From positions 1 through 6,321 of the forward strand of contig CAIJOU010000756.1 of assembly GCA_903822375.1 (NCBI GenBank): a stretch of 6,321 nucleotides of DNA, written 5' to 3'. The notes beneath the pieces are model-generated. The model saw only the letters and a program-made list of their open reading frames with translations, searched no databases and was not told where the DNA came from. This stretch comes from Candidatus Hydrogenedentota bacterium (GTDB taxonomy: Bacteria > Hydrogenedentota > Hydrogenedentia > Hydrogenedentales > CAITNO01). Shown in pieces: positions 4,632-6,321 of the stretch; position 1 is the stretch's first letter; each line of letters starts with the position of its first letter. The position numbers and the translations under genes were made by a program.

Positions 4632-6321
4632 ATGCTTTCCCCGTTGATCGCCATACTCATCCCCGCCCTGATGGGCGCTACGGAACCGCCGGTGGTGCCG
4701 CATGCGCTGCGCGTGGCGTCGGTGCAGATGGAGGTGACCGCCGATCTGGACCGAAACCTTGCGCGAATACTGCGCGGCATTGATGAGGGCGGCAAAGCCG
4801 GGGCGCGGGTTGTGCTGTTTCCCGAGACCGCGCTGAGCGGGTTCTCAAGGGACACTGTCGGCGCGCTGGACTGGAAGCGGCTGGACGGCGCAATGCAGGA
4901 GGTGGCTGCGGCGGCGAAGCAGGCAGGCGTCTATGTGTTCTACGGATGCGCCACGCCCTCGGACGCGAAGCGGCCCCATAATTCGGCAATCCTCGTGGGA
5001 CCCGACGGCAGGGAACTCACGCGATACCACAAGATGGTTCCCGAAACCTGGTTCGAGCCGGGCGATCATTTGGCGTTCTTCGAAATTGACGGGATACCCT
5101 GCACGGCCATACTCTGCCATGACGAGCGCTTTCCGGAACTGGTCCGCATCCCCGTGCTGCAGGGCGCGCAAGTGTGCTTCTATCTCAGTTATGAGATCAA
5201 TTCCCTGCCAAATGCGCTCAAGAAGATGGAAGGCTACCGGGCCCAACTGATCGCCCGGGCGGTGGAGAACAACATATGGATGGTGCAGAGCAACGGCATC
5301 GGCCCGCTGGACGGCGGCACCTCGGCCAGCCTGGGCCAGAGCCGCTTCGTGGCACCCGACGGCACGGTGGCCGAGGAGGCACCCGCGCTGGTGGACACGA
5401 TGATCGTGCGCGATATCACGCCGGCCCAGGCTTCCCGCAACAACGCCCTTGAAAGCATGAACATCAAGACCCTCGGCGGTTGGTGGCGTTCCGGCGTGGC
5501 AGAATCATTTCCAACAGCCGCAGTGCAGGAGAAAGACACCACACCCGCGAAATCTAAGGCGACGCTGGCGCTGATGCGGGGAGTGCCTGCAAAGTGGAAT
5601 CTGGACCAGAACTTTGACATGTTTCTGCGCATGGCGGAGGAGGCCGCGGCGAAGAAGGTCGACATATTTATCACGCCCGAATGCTGGCTCGACGGGTATG
5701 CCGCGCCGGACAAGGCATCCACGCCCGATAAACTGCGTGCGGTGGCGCAGGATCTGGAGACCAGCCCCTATCTTCGTCGTGTGGCCGAAACGGCGCGCGC
5801 AAACGGCATGTATGTCTGTTTCGGTTTCACCTCGTTGGAGCACGGCAACATCTACAACGCCGCTGGGCTGTGGGATCGAACGGGGCGGCTGGTCGGCGTG
5901 TATCACAAGACCCACCTGCAAACGCACGACCTCCAATTCTCCCCCGGCGAATCCCTTCCCGTGTGGGACACCGAATGGGGCAAGGTGGGCATTATGATCT
6001 GTGCCGACCGGCGCTGGCCCGAGACGGCGCGCACGCTGCGCCTGAAAGGTGCGCGCCTCATCCTGAACCCGACTTACGGCATGCACGGCGAGAACAACGA
6101 GTGGTGGATGCGCACGCGCGGCTACGAGAACCAGTGCTACATCGCCTTCGCGCATCCCAGCGTGGGCTTCATGGTCGACCCGAAGGGTGATATTGCAGGC
6201 AAGGAAGAGTCAGACACGCCGGGCGTGCTCGTCTGCGATGTGGACCTGAATCTCGCCAAGGACGACAACCACCTGCGCGATCGCCGGCCGGATCTGCTGA
6301 CGGCCGACTCGCAGGGTTCGG
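4632..6321 (+). CDS. Exported tandem-domain nitrilase superfamily hydrolase, 3' end outside window
   Basis: This protein contains two complete carbon-nitrogen hydrolase (nitrilase/amidase) domains in one chain; 563 codons are visible and no stop is reached. Residues 1-16 (MLSPLIAILIPALMGA) look like a signal peptide, predicting export. Domain 1 (about 26-261) has Glu65 in VLFPETALSGF, Lys134 in RYHKMVPETW and Cys162 in ILCHDERFPE. Domain 2 (about 309-555) has Glu350 in FITPECWLDGY, Lys426 in VYHKTHLQTHD and Cys457 in IMICADRRWPET. Each also keeps the F-x-PG-(E/D)-type stretch between Lys and Cys (FEPGDH, FSPGES). The domains are joined by a roughly 45-residue linker rich in A, T, S and K. Family members hydrolyse nitriles, amides or N-carbamoyl compounds or transfer acyl groups through the Cys; the substrate cannot be read from the sequence. 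The single-domain nitrilase norm is near 270-330 residues, so this is a duplication or fusion. No convincing promoter was found just upstream. Confidence 0.9.
   Translation, partial: MLSPLIAILIPALMGATEPPVVPHALRVASVQMEVTADLDRNLARILRGIDEGGKAGARVVLFPETALSGFSRDTVGALDWKRLDGAMQEVAAAAKQAGVYVFYGCATPSDAKRPHNSAILVGPDGRELTRYHKMVPETWFEPGDHLAFFEIDGIPCTAILCHDERFPELVRIPVLQGAQVCFYLSYEINSLPNALKKMEGYRAQLIARAVENNIWMVQSNGIGPLDGGTSASLGQSRFVAPDGTVAEEAPALVDTMIVRDITPAQASRNNALESMNIKTLGGWWRSGVAESFPTAAVQEKDTTPAKSKATLALMRGVPAKWNLDQNFDMFLRMAEEAAAKKVDIFITPECWLDGYAAPDKASTPDKLRAVAQDLETSPYLRRVAETARANGMYVCFGFTSLEHGNIYNAAGLWDRTGRLVGVYHKTHLQTHDLQFSPGESLPVWDTEWGKVGIMICADRRWPETARTLRLKGARLILNPTYGMHGENNEWWMRTRGYENQCYIAFAHPSVGFMVDPKGDIAGKEESDTPGVLVCDVDLNLAKDDNHLRDRRPDLLTADSQGS

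Overview
The window is GC-rich, densely packed bacterial DNA. Its arginine-rich and alanine-rich antisense frames are what high-GC coding DNA usually produces. No rRNA, tRNA or mobile-element gene is visible, so taxonomy is inference only. The excisionase-type HTH/PTS-IIA fusion, the HycC/HyfB-like antiporter subunit and the exported nitrilase would fit a PVC-superphylum or similar environmental lineage (for example Planctomycetes, Lentisphaerae or Hydrogenedentes), but the sequence does not prove this.

Layout. (1) Positions 1-1567, minus strand: a two-gene unit read leftward. It starts with a 231-aa protein made of an N-terminal excisionase/MerR-like DNA-binding domain and a C-terminal PTS EIIA type-2 domain. 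Fourteen bases later comes the first 285 codons of a HycC/HyfB/NuoL-family proton-translocating membrane subunit, which runs off the left edge. (2) Positions 1568-1877: a divergent intergenic region. On its right side is a strong candidate sigma70 promoter whose spacer and -10 box are covered by a perfect 7-4-7 palindrome of Fur/Zur type. (3) Positions 1878-4367, plus strand: a compact znuABC-type zinc (or manganese) uptake operon with substrate-binding lipoprotein, ATPase and permease; consecutive genes overlap by 4 and about 8 bases. (4) Positions 4368-4631: a spacer dominated by a roughly 120-bp nested palindromic repeat. (5) Positions 4632-6321, plus strand: a protein with a signal peptide and two tandem nitrilase (carbon-nitrogen hydrolase) domains, each with a complete Glu-Lys-Cys triad, running off the right edge.

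How the genes work together. The zinc operon is self-contained and is probably repressed by a Zur-type regulator encoded elsewhere. The EIIA/HTH gene is placed to control, or be co-regulated with, the ion-translocating complex downstream of it, which suggests a link between PTS phosphorylation state and membrane energetics. The nitrilase has its own strong ribosome binding site and is separated from the zinc operon by the palindromic element, so it is probably an independent unit.

The znuABC operon is ordinary apart from the binding protein, where the usual first metal-ligand histidine appears to be glutamate. The points most worth a second look are the EIIA-HTH/antiporter pairing, the altered ZnuA ligand loop, the double-active-site exported nitrilase and the palindromic repeat. 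I see no clear evidence for a wholly new multi-gene system.
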